From Desulfuromonadales bacterium (lineage in GTDB: Bacteria; Desulfobacterota; Desulfuromonadia; Desulfuromonadales; BM103), in contig JAMONP010000007.1 of the NCBI GenBank assembly GCA_027065695.1, forward strand, positions 1-55,197: a stretch of DNA of 55,197 nt, given 5' to 3'. The notes beneath the pieces are model-generated. The model had not been told where the DNA came from. It saw only the letters and a program-made list of their open reading frames with translations, and ran no database searches. This document shows, one piece after another, positions 46,721-55,125 of the stretch. The position numbers and the translations under genes are program-made. The stretch's first letter is position 1; the number at the start of each line of letters is the position of its first letter.

Positions 46721-47815
46721 ATGGGATTTAAATGCGGTATCGTCGGCTTGCCCAATGTTGGCAAGTCGACTATTTTTAATGCGATTACCTCTGCTGGTGC
46801 GGAATCGGCCAATTATCCTTTCTGTACGATTGAGCCTAATGTCGGCATTGTGACTGTGCTTGATAAACGTCTCGATGTTCTCGCTGACATCGTCAAACCA
46901 CAAAGGATTCTACCGACAACCCTGGAGTTTGTCGATATTGCTGGTTTGGTGAAAGGGGCCAGTCGAGGTGAAGGTCTGGGCAACCAGTTCCTGGGTCACA
47001 TTAGGCAGGTTGATGCCATCGCGCATATCGTACGTTGTTTCGATGATGACAACGTTGTGCATGTTGATGGCAGTATTGATCCGCTGCGAGATGTCGACGT
47101 CGTTCAAACGGAACTCAACCTGGCTGATCTGGATACATTAGAGAAGCGAATCACACGTGTCAGCAAGCAGGCTCAAAGTGGTGACAAGAAAATGCAGGAA
47201 GAACTGGCTCTTCTGCAGCAGGTTCAAGAATGTCTCAACATTGGTCAGCCTGCTCATAAGGCCGACCTTACAGATGCTCAATGGATTATCCTGCGAGAAC
47301 TCTGTCTGATTACTGCCAAGCCGGTTCTATATGTTGCGAATGTTGCAGAAGATGATCTTGCCGGAGAACATCCGTTTGTTGCCCGCCTTAAGGAACATGC
47401 TGCTGTTGAAGGAGCAGAGTTGGTGATTATTTGCGGCAAGATCGAAGCGGAGATTGCTGAACTCTCTGCAGATGAAAAAGGAGAATTCCTGACTGAGCTC
47501 GGCTTTGATGCCTCTGGCCTTGACCGGATGATACATGCCGGTTATCGCCTGCTTGGTTTGATCACCTATTTTACTGCCGGGGTCAAGGAAGTCAGGGCTT
47601 GGACAGTTTGTGCTGGTGCTTGCGCACCTCAGGCCGCCGGGGTCATCCACACCGATTTTGAAAAAGGGTTTATTCGTGCTGAAGTTATCTCCTACCAGGA
47701 TTACGTGACTTCGCGCGGAGAGGCGGGAGCCAAGGAAAAAGGCTTGATGCGTCTGGAAGGAAAGGGGTACGTGGTACAGGATGGTGATGCTATGCACTTT
47801 CGTTTCAATGTCTGA
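46721..47815 (+). CDS. ychF: Redox-regulated ATPase / Obg-family protein YchF
   Basis: YchF is a TRAFAC P-loop protein that hydrolyses ATP rather than GTP and associates with ribosomes. P-loop GLPNVGKST, switch segment [12 protein letters not shown] and [10 protein letters not shown] are present. The usual NKxD is replaced by NVAE (YVANVAEDD), the family mark of ATP use. A coiled-coil insertion and a C-terminal TGS domain (ending AMHFRFNV) complete it. ATG 46721 ([12 protein letters not shown]) gives 364 residues, the family norm; a longer in-frame opening at 46640 runs into the dispersed repeat and is rejected. Confidence 0.96.
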   Translation: MGFKCGIVGLPNVGKSTIFNAITSAGAESANYPFCTIEPNVGIVTVLDKRLDVLADIVKPQRILPTTLEFVDIAGLVKGASRGEGLGNQFLGHIRQVDAIAHIVRCFDDDNVVHVDGSIDPLRDVDVVQTELNLADLDTLEKRITRVSKQAQSGDKKMQEELALLQQVQECLNIGQPAHKADLTDAQWIILRELCLITAKPVLYVANVAEDDLAGEHPFVARLKEHAAVEGAELVIICGKIEAEIAELSADEKGEFLTELGFDASGLDRMIHAGYRLLGLITYFTAGVKEVRAWTVCAGACAPQAAGVIHTDFEKGFIRAEVISYQDYVTSRGEAGAKEKGLMRLEGKGYVVQDGDAMHFRFNV

Positions 47816-47927
47816 AAAAATGGGGACTGGGTTTTGGAGACTGGGTTTATCCCTATCTCCTGTGCCGTTTTATTAAAAATCCGTTGCCTCGTAATACGGG
47901 GTGTGGTAAAAAGCAAAGTTCTTTCGA

Positions 47928-47998
47928 CGAAAGCATACAGGATGCTTTCGCTCCTTGCTCCGGCTAGACGGGGCTAATAACTCAAGAGGAGGTTATTA
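47928..47998 (+). promoter_or_regulatory. Structured leader of the rpsF operon
   Basis: Two hairpins stand out. CGAAAGCAT/ATGCTTTCG (47928-47950) is a perfect 9-bp stem. TAATAAC/GTTATTA (47975-47981 with 47992-47998) places the ribosome-binding site AGAGGAGG in its loop, directly before ATG 47999. A GCTCCGGCTAG segment lies between them. rpsF leaders in many bacteria bind the S6:S18 complex through a CCG-bearing stem, so autoregulation is plausible; the match to that motif was not verified. Confidence 0.5.
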
Positions 47999-48412
47999 AT
48001 GCGAACCTACGAATCAATTTTCATTGTGCACCCGGAAGTTGTCGGGGACGACCAGACTGCGATCATCGACAAGTATAAGACAATTTTGACGGATCAAGGC
48101 GCGGAAGTCCTTAAGCTGGATAACTGGGGTGTCCGGACACTGGCTTACCCGGTCAAGAAGCAGACCAAGGGCTGTTATGTCCTGGTAATCTTTGATGCCG
48201 AGCCGACTGTGATTGCCGAATTCGAGCGCCGCATGCGCATCGACGAGAAGGTGATCAAGTTCCAGACGGTAGTCATGGAAGGCGGCTATGAAGCCCCTGT
48301 TGTTGAGGAGGCTCCTGCAGAAGAAACGGAAGCTTCGACTCCAGAAACTGGTGCCGAGGATACTCCTGTAGAGACTACAGAAGCTGATGCTGAGAAGACA
48401 TCGGAAGCTTAA
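47999..48412 (+). CDS. rpsF: 30S ribosomal protein S6
   Basis: S6 binds the central domain of 16S rRNA together with S18. The first 95 residues hold the S6 fold (YESIFIVHPEVVGDDQ, LAYPVKKQTKGCYVL, RRMRIDEKVIKFQTV). A Glu/Ala/Thr-rich acidic tail of about 40 residues follows, longer than in E. coli unmodified S6. AGAGGAGG lies just upstream, within a hairpin loop. rpsR follows 44 bp later. Confidence 0.96.
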   Translation: MRTYESIFIVHPEVVGDDQTAIIDKYKTILTDQGAEVLKLDNWGVRTLAYPVKKQTKGCYVLVIFDAEPTVIAEFERRMRIDEKVIKFQTVVMEGGYEAPVVEEAPAEETEASTPETGAEDTPVETTEADAEKTSEA

Positions 48413-48456
48413 CTTCCATATAAACCTATGACGATGAAGAATGAGGAGAAATAATC

Positions 48457-48729
48457 ATGGCATATGCTGGAAGACCTAGCGGTGGTGGACCTCGTCGGCG
48501 TTATGGACGTCGCAAAGTTTGCCGTTTCTGCGCAGACAAGAAGGTGACTATTGATTACAAGGATATCCGTACTCTGCGTTATTTTGTCTCCGAGCGAGGC
48601 AAAATCACCCCACGCCGGATTTCAGGTACTTGTGCGGAGCATCAACGTAAGCTGACTGAAGCAATCAAGCGCGCCCGCAATATTGCGTTGCTGCCTTTCA
48701 CGGCTAGCCACGCTCTCGAGAGACGTTAA
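48457..48729 (+). CDS. rpsR: 30S ribosomal protein S18
   Basis: S18 partners S6 on the platform of the small subunit. The 90 residues contain the basic N-terminus [39 protein letters not shown] and [17 protein letters not shown]. Cys residues in CRFC and TC may form the zinc-binding C+ version. GGAG precedes the ATG. Confidence 0.97.
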   Translation: MAYAGRPSGGGPRRRYGRRKVCRFCADKKVTIDYKDIRTLRYFVSERGKITPRRISGTCAEHQRKLTEAIKRARNIALLPFTASHALERR

Positions 48730-48745
48730 TCGTAGCGACTGTGAA

Positions 48746-49690
48746 ATGATGATTCCGCGGGGGCTTTATGTAGTACTCGGTGCATTCATCGGGTATATGT
48801 TGTTCGGAACTTTTGCCGCCTTTGGATTCGCTGCTGTTGCAATGAATCTTCTTACGCCATTGCCAGCAGCTTTTATCGGCATGCGTTTTGGCTCGGTGAA
48901 TGGTGGTACCACTGTCGTTCTGACTGCGCTGCTGATCTTGTTGACGAATGGCCAGGCACCGGTTCTTACATATCTGGTGCAGTTCGGGATCCCTGGTGCT
49001 GCTTTACCGTGGCTTCTGAACCGCGGAGTAGCATGGGATAAGGCGACGGTTACAGTAATCTGGGCAATGGTTGCAGTCAGTATCTGCGGACTACTTGCCT
49101 TTTCGCTGGTCGCTGGCCAGTCTCCTTTTACGACGGCTGGAGACCTGATTGGCGGGGAGATTGCTCAAACCAAGATAGTGATGCAGGAGATGTTTGCCAG
49201 CGCAGATTTATCAGCTGATCAGAGTAAAGAGGTCGGCCTGGTGGTTGAGGATATGGCCGCTTTTCTGCAAAGGGCCTACCCCGGCATTGCTATTACTGTC
49301 AGTGGACTGATGACGCTGGCTCTGGTTTTTCTGTTGTCGGCTCTTGCTCGCGGCAGATATACCGTCCCCGGCAGAGCTTTCCCAGAATGGAAGGCTCCGG
49401 AGTTTCTTGTCTGGATCTTGATTGTAGCCGGTTTTGTGGTTGTTTTTGTTGACGGCTGGCCGGGAACCTTTGCTCTGAATCTGCTGGTGATTCTGTTGCC
49501 AGTCTATTTTCTGCAAGGCCTGGCTGTGATAGACTGTTTTTTCCGACGCAAGGCGTTTTCACCAGTATTCAGAGCTGTCGGCTATCTGCTTTTGACTCTG
49601 GTCAACCCTTTGCCTATGGTGGTCACCGGTATTGGCGTGTTTGACTTGTGGGCTGATTTTCGAAAACCTAAAAAAGAACCTGAATCGTGA
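48746..49690 (+). CDS. Multi-pass membrane protein, DUF2232 (YybS-like)
   Basis: A 314-residue integral membrane protein with about eight hydrophobic helices: GLYVVLGAFIGYMLFGTF at the start, and LVWILIVAGFVVVFVDGW and LVILLPVYFLQGLAVIDCFF towards the end. The end matches the pattern of the DUF2232/YybS family, which lies between rpsR and rplI in many bacteria including Bacillus and delta-proteobacteria. Its function is unknown; an S-component-like transporter fold has been suggested for the family. ATG 48746 is chosen, with ATG 48749 as alternative. The longer in-frame opening at 48683 would overlap rpsR. Confidence 0.85.
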   Translation: MMIPRGLYVVLGAFIGYMLFGTFAAFGFAAVAMNLLTPLPAAFIGMRFGSVNGGTTVVLTALLILLTNGQAPVLTYLVQFGIPGAALPWLLNRGVAWDKATVTVIWAMVAVSICGLLAFSLVAGQSPFTTAGDLIGGEIAQTKIVMQEMFASADLSADQSKEVGLVVEDMAAFLQRAYPGIAITVSGLMTLALVFLLSALARGRYTVPGRAFPEWKAPEFLVWILIVAGFVVVFVDGWPGTFALNLLVILLPVYFLQGLAVIDCFFRRKAFSPVFRAVGYLLLTLVNPLPMVVTGIGVFDLWADFRKPKKEPES

Positions 49691-49712
49691 AGGTTTTAGG
49701 AGGATAATAGAG

Positions 49713-50234
49713 ATGGATATCATTCTGACGGAAAATGTTAAAGGCCTTGGGGCCATTGGTGAAGTGGTTAAGGTTAAGGCTGGTTATGGCCGTAATTATC
49801 TTGTCCCTCAGGGGGTGGCTGTTGAGGCGAGTGCCCGCAATTTGAACGAACTTGAGCATCATAAGCGTCAGCTTACCCGTAAGGCTGAAAAACTGAGCCA
49901 GGAAGCTGCTGATGTTAAGGCTCGTATCGAAGCCATTGAGTGCTCTTTTGTGCACAAGTCGAGCGAGGACGGTAAGTTGTTTGGTTCGGTCACATCCATG
50001 GAGATTGCTGAAGGTATGGCCGCCAAGGGTGTTGAAATCGACCGCCGCAAGATTCTTCTTGAGCAACCTATCAAAACCCTCGGCAAGCATGAAGTGGAGA
50101 TCAAGCTGAATGCAGGTGTCAATGCGACCATCAAAGTGACTGTTCTCAGCACAGAGTCAACTGAGAAAAAGGCTGCAGAAATAAAAGCTGAGCCACAAAT
50201 TGCAGCCGAAGAGACTGTAGCAGAAGAGAAGTAA
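49713..50234 (+). CDS. rplI: 50S ribosomal protein L9
   Basis: L9 is the elongated two-domain protein of the large subunit. MDIILTENVKGLGAIGEVVKV and AGYGRNYLVPQG form the N-terminal rRNA-binding domain, a Lys/Glu helix links it to the C-terminal domain, and a Glu/Ala/Lys tail extends beyond residue 150. ATG 49713 (173 residues) follows a perfect AGGAGG; the longer opening at 49632 lies inside the preceding gene. dnaB follows 30 bp later. Confidence 0.97.
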   Translation: MDIILTENVKGLGAIGEVVKVKAGYGRNYLVPQGVAVEASARNLNELEHHKRQLTRKAEKLSQEAADVKARIEAIECSFVHKSSEDGKLFGSVTSMEIAEGMAAKGVEIDRRKILLEQPIKTLGKHEVEIKLNAGVNATIKVTVLSTESTEKKAAEIKAEPQIAAEETVAEEK

Positions 50235-50264
50235 CCTGCTGTTGATTAGAGGGGCCTGCTCACT

Positions 50265-51674
50265 ATGCAGGTCCTTCCTTTTCCTTTGAGGGCGACTGTG
50301 CCTGACCATGCCGAACATCGTCTTCCGCCCCAAAACCTGGAAGCAGAAATGTCTGTTCTGGGAGGGGTTCTCCTGGAAAATGAAGCTCTCAATCGGGCTT
50401 TGGAAGTTTTACGTCCAGAGGATTTTTACCGGGAAGCTCACCGCAAGATTTTCATCTCCCTGATTATACTTTCCGACCGCAACGAACCTGCAGATCTGGT
50501 TACTTTAACGGCAGTTCTTAAGGAACAAGGCACTCACGAGGAAGTTGGCGGTAGCTCTTATCTGTCGACCCTCGTTGATTTCGTGCCGACAGCGGCCAAT
50601 ATCAGCTACTACTGCAAGCTGGTTAAAGAGAAGGCCATATCCCGTGAACTGATCAAAGTCGCTACGGAGATAGCTACTCGTGGCTACGAGGGCGGCGAAG
50701 TTGAAGCCTCACTGGACTGGGCAGAAGGTGAGATTTTCAAGATCGCCAACATGAAGTCCCGACCGTCTTACTTTTCGACTAAGGATATCGTCAAGGATAC
50801 GATCAAGACGATTGAAAAACTCTATGATCGTAAAGAGCAGATTACCGGTGTCCCAACCGGCTTCTCCGGTCTCGATAATATGACTTCAGGCCTGCAAGGT
50901 GGCGATTTGATTATTATCGCCGGTCGCCCATCCATGGGTAAAACGGCCTTCTGTCTCAACCTGGTTGAATATGCCGCGATGCATACCTCCGAGCCTGTTC
51001 CAGCTGTCGTATTCTCTTTGGAAATGAGTAAGGAGCAACTTGTCCAGCGTTTGCTCTGCTCGGTGGCCAGAATTGATGCCACCAGAGTGCGAAACGGTAA
51101 GTTGGCTCAGTCGGAATTCCCGACCTTGGTCAACGCTGCGGGGGTTATTGCCGAGGCCCCAATCTATATCGATGATACTCCTGCCATCTCGGTGTTGGAG
51201 TTGCGCGCCAAGGCACGTCGCCTCAAGGCAGAAAAAAATATCGGCCTGGTTGTTGTCGATTACTTGCAACTCATGCAGGGCAAAAACACCGAAAATCGCC
51301 AGCAGGAGATTTCAGAAATTTCCCGTTCGCTCAAAGCTCTGGCTAAGGAATTAAGCATTCCTGTGATTGCACTCTCCCAGCTCAATCGTTCTTTGGAGAG
51401 TCGCACTGACAAACGACCTCAGCTTGCTGATCTGCGTGAATCAGGTGCCATTGAGCAGGATGCCGATGTAATTATGTTCCTCTACCGGGAATCGGTTTAC
51501 TGTGATGCTTGTAAAAAACGCGACATGAGTTGCAATGAAGGGCACGAACGCAACGCCGAGGTAATTATCGGTAAGCAACGAAACGGCCCTCTCGGGGTTG
51601 AACAGTTGACCTTTCTTGGTGAGTATACGCGCTTCGAGAGCCAGACGCGGCGAGATGACGACTACGTGGCATGA
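50265..51674 (+). CDS. dnaB: Replicative DNA helicase
   Basis: DnaB is the hexameric 5'-3' helicase of the replisome. The 469 residues show the N-terminal collar domain (PPQNLEAEMSVLGGVLLENEAL), a linker helix, and the RecA-like C-terminal domain with Walker A GRPSMGKT at 220-227, FSLEMS, VVVDYLQLM, and IALSQLNRSLE. No intein is present in the usual insertion sites. A CDACKKRDMSCNEGH insertion near residue 417 is Cys-rich, as seen in several delta-proteobacterial DnaB proteins. The start ATG 50265 has a modest ribosome-binding site. Confidence 0.97.
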   Translation: MQVLPFPLRATVPDHAEHRLPPQNLEAEMSVLGGVLLENEALNRALEVLRPEDFYREAHRKIFISLIILSDRNEPADLVTLTAVLKEQGTHEEVGGSSYLSTLVDFVPTAANISYYCKLVKEKAISRELIKVATEIATRGYEGGEVEASLDWAEGEIFKIANMKSRPSYFSTKDIVKDTIKTIEKLYDRKEQITGVPTGFSGLDNMTSGLQGGDLIIIAGRPSMGKTAFCLNLVEYAAMHTSEPVPAVVFSLEMSKEQLVQRLLCSVARIDATRVRNGKLAQSEFPTLVNAAGVIAEAPIYIDDTPAISVLELRAKARRLKAEKNIGLVVVDYLQLMQGKNTENRQQEISEISRSLKALAKELSIPVIALSQLNRSLESRTDKRPQLADLRESGAIEQDADVIMFLYRESVYCDACKKRDMSCNEGHERNAEVIIGKQRNGPLGVEQLTFLGEYTRFESQTRRDDDYVA

Positions 51675-51989
51675 AGCTGGCTGAACTCAAATTACTTTAA
51701 TTCATATAGTCCTACAGGCTTCCAGGTCCTTATTGTTCTTCCAGTATGCTCGGTATCTTTTATTCGGAAAACGTGTATTATGGTAAATGCACGTCCAGCC
51801 AGGATTTTCTTTCAAGTTACCATCTTTCAATCCGTACTGCGATAACGTTACGGTCTGGAGAGTACCGGCACCGGTAGTGCCGGGTTTTTTTCTAAATACG
51901 TCAATTGTCAAGTTTGCCTCATAGCTTCCAGCGATTTTACTGGTTTTTATTGAACATGTCTTGGCTGATTACAAGCAAGGAGTACCACT
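51675..51989. other. Intergenic region after dnaB, possible long 3'UTR or small RNA
   Basis: No convincing gene is present. The first strong terminator is 190 bp beyond dnaB, leaving a long untranslated stretch that could be a 3'-derived small RNA or carry its own promoter. After the terminator, about 100 bp lead to the zinc-ribbon gene at 51990. Confidence 0.5.
51865..51891 (+). terminator. Intrinsic terminator, 190 bp after dnaB
   Basis: CCGGCAC pairs with GTGCCGG around CGGTA and is followed by G and seven T. Confidence 0.92.
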
Positions 51990-52394
51990 ATGCAAGCTAC
52001 CACACTTTCGGCCGGTGATCCGATCGAAGCCCGCTGCACCAAGTGCCGCAAAAATACCAATCATATTGTTGTTGCTATGGCTGAAGAGGTGCCGGTCAAG
52101 GTCCAATGCAACACATGCAGCGGGCAACACAAGTATCGACCGCCTACTGTCCCCAAAAAGGCCGCAGTGCGTCGAACTGTTGATCCGAAAGTTGCTGAAC
52201 AAAAAGAATGGCAAAGTCTGAGACCAGGCATGGACAGTAAGCAGGCGATAGATTATTCGATGACGACAGCTTTTAAAGTCGGGGGTCTGATGAATCATCC
52301 TGCTTTCGGTCTTGGCCTTGTGCAGGATCTGGTTGGCCCACGAAAGATTAAAGTCCTCTTCGAGGATGGCAAAAAGACCATGCGTTGCAAGTAA
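51990..52394 (+). CDS. Zinc-ribbon protein of unknown function (134 residues)
   Basis: The N-terminus carries CTKC (Cys16, Cys19) and CNTC (Cys40, Cys43), a four-cysteine zinc ribbon. A basic linker (PPTVPKKAAVRR) leads to a C-terminal beta-rich module (residues about 90-134) with FKVGGLMNHPAFGLGLVQDL and KIKVLFEDGKKTM. I recall that combination from delta-proteobacterial proteins annotated as hypothetical. The C-terminal motif resembles the CarD/Tudor-like 'HPxFGxG' element, hinting at nucleic acid or polymerase contact. AAGGAG precedes ATG 51990. Confidence 0.85.
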   Translation: MQATTLSAGDPIEARCTKCRKNTNHIVVAMAEEVPVKVQCNTCSGQHKYRPPTVPKKAAVRRTVDPKVAEQKEWQSLRPGMDSKQAIDYSMTTAFKVGGLMNHPAFGLGLVQDLVGPRKIKVLFEDGKKTMRCK

Positions 52395-52452
52395 TCTCAC
52401 CCAGCGTGTTGGTCGGGAACTCCCTGGTTTTTGGGTGGGAAATCAATGACTG

Positions 52453-52482
52453 TTGACTTCTGGTCACCAAATCGGTTATAAA
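52453..52482 (+). promoter_or_regulatory. Sigma-70-type promoter
   Basis: TTGACT (52453-52458) and TATAAA (52477-52482) are 18 bp apart. The start would be near 52489, well upstream of the helicase gene at 52686 and with a terminator in between. Confidence 0.6.
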
Positions 52483-52488
52483 TTAACT

Positions 52489-52590
52489 GTTGTCGTTAGA
52501 AGCAAGTACTGCTCACCTGACAATATCAAGCTGTTCCAGGATTATCACGAAGCCATCGTAACGCCCCGGACTGTACCGGGGCGTTTTTTA
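52489..52590 (+). ncRNA. Candidate small RNA or attenuated leader (~100 nt)
   Basis: A good promoter ends at 52482 and a strong intrinsic terminator ends at about 52590, with no reading frame of interest in between. The product would be an RNA of about 100 nt. It is either an independent small RNA or a leader whose terminator controls read-through into the DEAD-box helicase gene at 52686. I do not recognise the sequence as a known RNA family. Confidence 0.45.
52561..52589 (+). terminator. Intrinsic terminator upstream of the helicase gene
   Basis: ACGCCCCGG pairs with CCGGGGCGT around ACTGTA and is followed by TTTTTT. It is close to ideal. It lies 97 bp before the helicase start codon. Confidence 0.92.
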
Positions 52591-52685
52591 TGCGCCAGAA
52601 GAAGAGCGCTAAGCCCGTTGACGATGTTCCGCTTACCTGACACGGTCCACACTTCAATCCCAACGGGTTAGAGTCAAAGGAAGTT

Positions 52686-53978
52686 ATGAAGTTCAACGAA
52701 TTCAATTTTCACCCCCAGGTCGCAGCTGGAGTCGCGGCCGCTGGTTACATTGAGCCGACTCCGATTCAGGCTCGGGCAATCCCAACGATTATGGCCGGAC
52801 GCGACGTCATGGGGCTGGCCCAGACTGGTACCGGCAAGACGGCCGCTTTCGCTTTGCCAATTCTGCATCGTCTGATGAGCGGCAGTCGCGGTCACGTGCG
52901 TGCTCTGATTGTTGCTCCGACGCGTGAACTTGCTGAACAGATTAATGACTCGATTAGCAGCTTGGGGCAAAAGACCGGCTTACGCAGTACTACTGTCTAT
53001 GGTGGTGTCGGTATCAATCCGCAGATTGCTCGTCTCAAAAAAGGTGTCGAAATCGTCGTTGCTTGCCCCGGCCGTTTGCTCGATCATATCAATAAGAAGA
53101 CTATCGACCTTAGTCGTCTCGAAGTGTTAGTGCTTGATGAAGCTGACCAGATGCTCGACATGGGTTTCCTGCCGGATATCCGGCGGTTGCTCAAATCCTT
53201 ACCCCGACAGCGTCAGACCCTGCTGTTTTCTGCGACCATGCCGAAAGAGATTCACCGTCTGGCTAAAGAGGTCCTGCGTAATCCTGAGACCGTTCAAGTC
53301 GATCATGTGGCTCCTGCGGCGACGGTCAGCCATGCTCTTTTCCCCGTAGAAGAAGCCCGTAAAACCGATTTGTTACTCGCCCTGTTGGAGCACACTGATA
53401 CCGGCTCGGTACTGGTTTTTACCCGCACCAAACATCGTGCCAAGCGCCTTGGCGTGAAGCTTGACAAGACTGGTTATAAGGTGGCCTCTCTACAGGGCAA
53501 CCTGTCACAGAACCGTCGACAAGCGGCACTTGATGGCTTCCGAAATGGTACTTTTCAGATCCTGGTTGCCACTGATATTGCCGCTCGCGGTATTGATGTC
53601 AGTAAGGTCTCCCATGTCATTAATTTTGACATGCCCAATACCACCGATGCCTATATTCATCGTATTGGCCGAACTGGACGCGCTACCCGTAGTGGTGATG
53701 CTTTTACTCTGGTGACGACCGCCGACCGGGCAATGGAACGGGCCCTTGAACGGGCTCTCGGCCGTCCTATTGAACGGCGCACCATGACAGGTTTTGCAGC
53801 ACAGACAAAGGTCGCTTCTGCCCCTAAGCAGACGAATCGTGGCTGCCAATCAAATGGTCTGCGAACACAGGGTGCGACGTCTGTGGCAAAATCGGCACCA
53901 GAACGGTCGAAAAACTCCCGTCGTCGTTTTTCCAGACGTTCAGCCAAGCCTGTAGCTGCTTCTGTGGGTGCTCAATAG
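52686..53978 (+). CDS. DEAD-box ATP-dependent RNA helicase, RhlE-like
   Basis: A second RNA helicase, 430 residues, with motifs in order: TPIQARAIPT (Q), TGTGKT, PTRELAEQ, CPGRLLD, DEADQMLDMGF, SATMP, TDIAARGIDV and HRIGRTGRA. A basic, low-complexity tail (about 375-430, with KNSRRRFSRRSAKP) suits RNA binding or ribosome association. RhlE-type enzymes act in ribosome assembly, RNA decay and cold adaptation. AAAGGA precedes ATG 52686. A terminator and possible small RNA lie directly upstream, so expression may depend on read-through. Its paralogue at 8063 is in the trp operon. Confidence 0.93.
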   Translation: MKFNEFNFHPQVAAGVAAAGYIEPTPIQARAIPTIMAGRDVMGLAQTGTGKTAAFALPILHRLMSGSRGHVRALIVAPTRELAEQINDSISSLGQKTGLRSTTVYGGVGINPQIARLKKGVEIVVACPGRLLDHINKKTIDLSRLEVLVLDEADQMLDMGFLPDIRRLLKSLPRQRQTLLFSATMPKEIHRLAKEVLRNPETVQVDHVAPAATVSHALFPVEEARKTDLLLALLEHTDTGSVLVFTRTKHRAKRLGVKLDKTGYKVASLQGNLSQNRRQAALDGFRNGTFQILVATDIAARGIDVSKVSHVINFDMPNTTDAYIHRIGRTGRATRSGDAFTLVTTADRAMERALERALGRPIERRTMTGFAAQTKVASAPKQTNRGCQSNGLRTQGATSVAKSAPERSKNSRRRFSRRSAKPVAASVGAQ

Positions 53979-54014
53979 CTTTTTTTGACTGGTTCTAGGA
54001 GCCTGTCCGTGATC

Positions 54015-54048
54015 TGACTGCGGTTTCCAGGTATAATGGTCGCAGTCA
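54015..54048 (+). promoter_or_regulatory. Inverted repeat flanking a TATAAT box
   Basis: TGACTGCG (54015-54022) and CGCAGTCA (54041-54048) are perfect inverted repeats around TATAAT (54032-54037). The arrangement looks like an operator over a -10 box. No good -35 was found. It lies 22 bp before the glycosyltransferase gene. Confidence 0.4.
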
Positions 54049-54069
54049 ACGAATTGCTGGATAGTCTTT

Positions 54070-55125
54070 ATGAAAGTTCTGATCGTTAAAGTGAGCGCTC
54101 TCGGGGATGTTGTCCATGCCTTGCCAGTGCTGGCCTATTTGCACAGTGCAAGTCAGGATATGCAGATTGACTGGCTGGTCGAGCAGGCTTTTGCCCCTTT
54201 TCTGGAAGATCATCCCCTTATCAACAACCTTTATCGGCTTAATATTAAGGCCTGGCGAAAATCTGGGTTGTTGGCTTCTGTCCGTGACACCTTTGGGATT
54301 ATCAAGGACGTCAGGAAAATGCAGTATGATTGTGTTCTTGATTTGCAGGGGAATGCCAAGAGTGGCCTGTTTACCCTGACCTCAGGGTCTAAATTGCGTT
54401 TTGGTTTTGATCAGCAATCTGCTCGGGAAAGTCTTAACTTGTTGGCGACCAATCGCAAAGTGAGCCTTGGCGAGATAGATTTCCACATCAGTGATCGTTC
54501 TTTGGCGATTGCAAAAGTGGCTTTTCCTGAGGGGACCGATCCGCAGGAAGCAGGTCCCTTGCCGGTGAATAATGAAGCCCAACTGGAAGTTGAGAAAAAG
54601 CTTGCTGCAGTGGATTTTGTCGACCCTTCTTTGATTGTCCTGCACTATGGCACAACTTGGGTAACGAAGCACTGGCCTCTCATCTCCTGGCAGAGTCTGG
54701 CAAAAAGGCTGATTGATGAACTGGGGATCAGGCCGGTGTTGACCTGGGGCAACGATAAAGAGCTGGCTGCGGTACAGAGTATCCAGCATGAGTGCAATGA
54801 CCAGGCGATCATCTGGCCACGGGGGGATCTCAAAGGGCTCACGGCGCTGCTGGCGAGAGCAGATCTGGTGGTTGGTGGAGACACGGGCCCAATCCACATT
54901 GCCGCTGCGGTCGGGACGTCAACAGTTTCGATCTTCCTGGTCACCGATCCGCGTCGCAATGCACCGCGTGGACGCGATCATAGTTACGTGGCCGCAAATA
55001 TGGATTGTACTCCTTGCTTGCGTAAGGAGTGTGATCTTACCCACGAGTGTGGCTTGAGTGTTGCGGTTGACACGGTTTACGATAGGATTGTCGCGTCACT
55101 CCCAGGCCCAAAGGAGCTTTCGTAG
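54070..55125 (+). CDS. Glycosyltransferase family 9 (heptosyltransferase-like)
   Basis: A cytoplasmic-face transferase that adds heptose or a related sugar to the LPS inner core. The 351 residues have the family opening MKVLIVKVSALGDVVHALP, a second Rossmann domain from about 180 (LIVLHYGTTWVTKHWP), and the donor-site motif DTGPIHIAAAVGT. A C-terminal cluster CTPCLRKECDLTHEC is common in this group. It resembles WaaC (heptosyltransferase I) most, but donor and acceptor are not determined. Any partner LPS genes would lie beyond the window. The last 72 bases hold only an imperfect inverted repeat. Confidence 0.9.
   Translation: MKVLIVKVSALGDVVHALPVLAYLHSASQDMQIDWLVEQAFAPFLEDHPLINNLYRLNIKAWRKSGLLASVRDTFGIIKDVRKMQYDCVLDLQGNAKSGLFTLTSGSKLRFGFDQQSARESLNLLATNRKVSLGEIDFHISDRSLAIAKVAFPEGTDPQEAGPLPVNNEAQLEVEKKLAAVDFVDPSLIVLHYGTTWVTKHWPLISWQSLAKRLIDELGIRPVLTWGNDKELAAVQSIQHECNDQAIIWPRGDLKGLTALLARADLVVGGDTGPIHIAAAVGTSTVSIFLVTDPRRNAPRGRDHSYVAANMDCTPCLRKECDLTHECGLSVAVDTVYDRIVASLPGPKELS

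Noticed and set aside
51702-51911. 69-codon minus-strand frame after dnaB
   Set aside because: Its start overlaps the terminator at 51865-51891, there is no good ribosome-binding site, and composition is unconvincing.
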